From Bacteroidota bacterium (GTDB lineage: Bacteria > Bacteroidota > Bacteroidia > Cytophagales > Cyclobacteriaceae): a DNA stretch of 64,000 nucleotides. This document shows, in pieces, positions 63,642 to 64,000 of the stretch; the stretch's first letter is position 1, and every line of letters starts with the position of its first letter. The stretch spans positions 1 to 64,000 of the forward strand of contig JADFHN010000007.1 in NCBI GenBank assembly GCA_022567155.1, read 5' to 3'. The notes below the pieces were generated by a model that worked only from the letters and a program-made list of their open reading frames with translations, searched no databases and was not told the DNA's origin. A program made the position numbers and the translations under genes.

Positions 63642-63659
63642 CCCCGATAGCTATCGGGG
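63642..63659. repeat. Perfect palindrome CCCCGATAGCTATCGGGG
   Basis: Eighteen-base perfect palindrome sharing the core CCCGATAGCTATCGGG with 21956-21973. Intergenic. Confidence 0.8.
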
Positions 63660-63871
63660 CTATTGGGAGGGGAAACCCGCCCCCAATACTCAAATCAAGG
63701 TGAGCAAAAGGTCGCCCCCTCAGGCCTGCCCCTTCTCTCCCCACTCAGAATCACTGCAACAGCAGGACTCTGAGCTTTTTGGAACTACCGTCAGGTAAGC
63801 CTCAGTGTCCCTTCCAGTTGACTCTGAGATGGGAGGAGAATCTGTTAGTAACAATCAGGTTTCTATTTACA

Positions 63872-63975
63872 GATTCTTCCCTTCGGTCAGAATGACGGGA
63901 TAAAGGGGCAGATTCTTCCCTTCGGTCAGAATGACGGGTTAAAGGGGCAGACTCTTCCTGCCCGCAAGATGACTT
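63872..63975. repeat. Tandem 39-base repeat, two copies plus partial
   Basis: The unit GATTCTTCCCTTCGGTCAGA followed by ATGACGGGATAAAGGGGCA occurs at 63872-63910 and 63911-63949, differing at one base, then a diverged partial unit begins at 63950. The segment TTCGGTCAGAATGAC also occurs singly at about 25780. Confidence 0.8.
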
Positions 63976-64000
63976 TATACCCGCTAAAATAAATAATAAA

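Larger units (their letters stand above)
63505..64000. other. Intergenic repeat-rich tail, no gene
   Basis: About 500 bases with no supportable gene. It holds an 18-base palindrome (63642-63659), a GC-rich pyrimidine/purine patch near 63620-63720, and a tandem repeat from 63872. It runs off the right end of the window. Confidence 0.6.

Noticed and set aside
1-64000. CRISPR array or tRNA/rRNA genes
   Set aside because: No regularly spaced direct repeats of 25-37 bases with unique spacers were seen, and no cloverleaf or rRNA motif in the intergenic regions. The 39-base tandem at the right end has no spacers.

Overview
The window is a stretch of chromosome from a member of the Bacteroidota, most likely Cytophagales-like. 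The evidence is a type IX secretion protein (PorQ), a PorE-like OmpA protein, a propeller/Y_Y_Y sensor kinase, GH3, DUF4920 and DUF456 proteins, a CRTAC1/UnbV-type protein, and promoters of the TAnnTTTG type. GC is moderate (about 40% by eye). The genetic code is standard: TGA and TAG both end intact genes here. I see no rRNA, tRNA or CRISPR.

Layout. 1-4.1 kb: an integrase remnant, then a gluconate operon on the minus strand (gluconokinase, gluconate permease, 6-phosphogluconate dehydrogenase). 4.2-15.2 kb: small envelope and stress genes, an alkaline phosphatase lipoprotein, a large hybrid sensor kinase, an M20 peptidase, a VIT-family metal transporter with an oxidoreductase, and a Tat-exported class V aminotransferase. 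15.3-21.6 kb: sirtuin and topA, SixA, a broken agmatinase, and a sodium:alanine symporter. 21.6-28.7 kb: gene-poor and rich in palindromes and dispersed repeats, with a truncated spmB and a broken exported protein. 28.7-37.3 kb: a FecR-like protein convergent with a 1408-residue secreted TPR-CHAT protein, then a 1087-residue MutA-MutB fusion. 37.5-52.2 kb: housekeeping genes (dnaA, HtrA-type protease, GH3, dxr, rseP, PorE-like, lon, porQ, hslU). 52.2-63.5 kb: broken hemerythrin, a CRTAC1-like lipoprotein, polX/glycosyltransferase/sixA operon, broken EVE protein, pyrR-pyrB and a cystathionine beta-synthase-type enzyme. The right end is repeat-rich and non-coding.

Together the genes cover sugar-acid catabolism, propionyl-CoA metabolism, pyrimidine and sulfur amino-acid synthesis, isoprenoids, proteolysis, envelope stress and type IX secretion. 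No obvious defence island or integrated mobile element is present.

The main unexpected result is a set of decayed small genes (integrase, dodecin, haem-binding protein, agmatinase, spmB, an exported protein, hemerythrin, EVE protein). They carry in-frame stops, indels or deletions, while all the multi-kilobase genes are intact. That distribution argues for real gene decay rather than random sequencing error. The most intriguing intact proteins are the secreted TPR-CHAT protein, the MutA-MutB fusion, and a PolX whose polymerase active site looks dead while its PHP nuclease motifs are intact.
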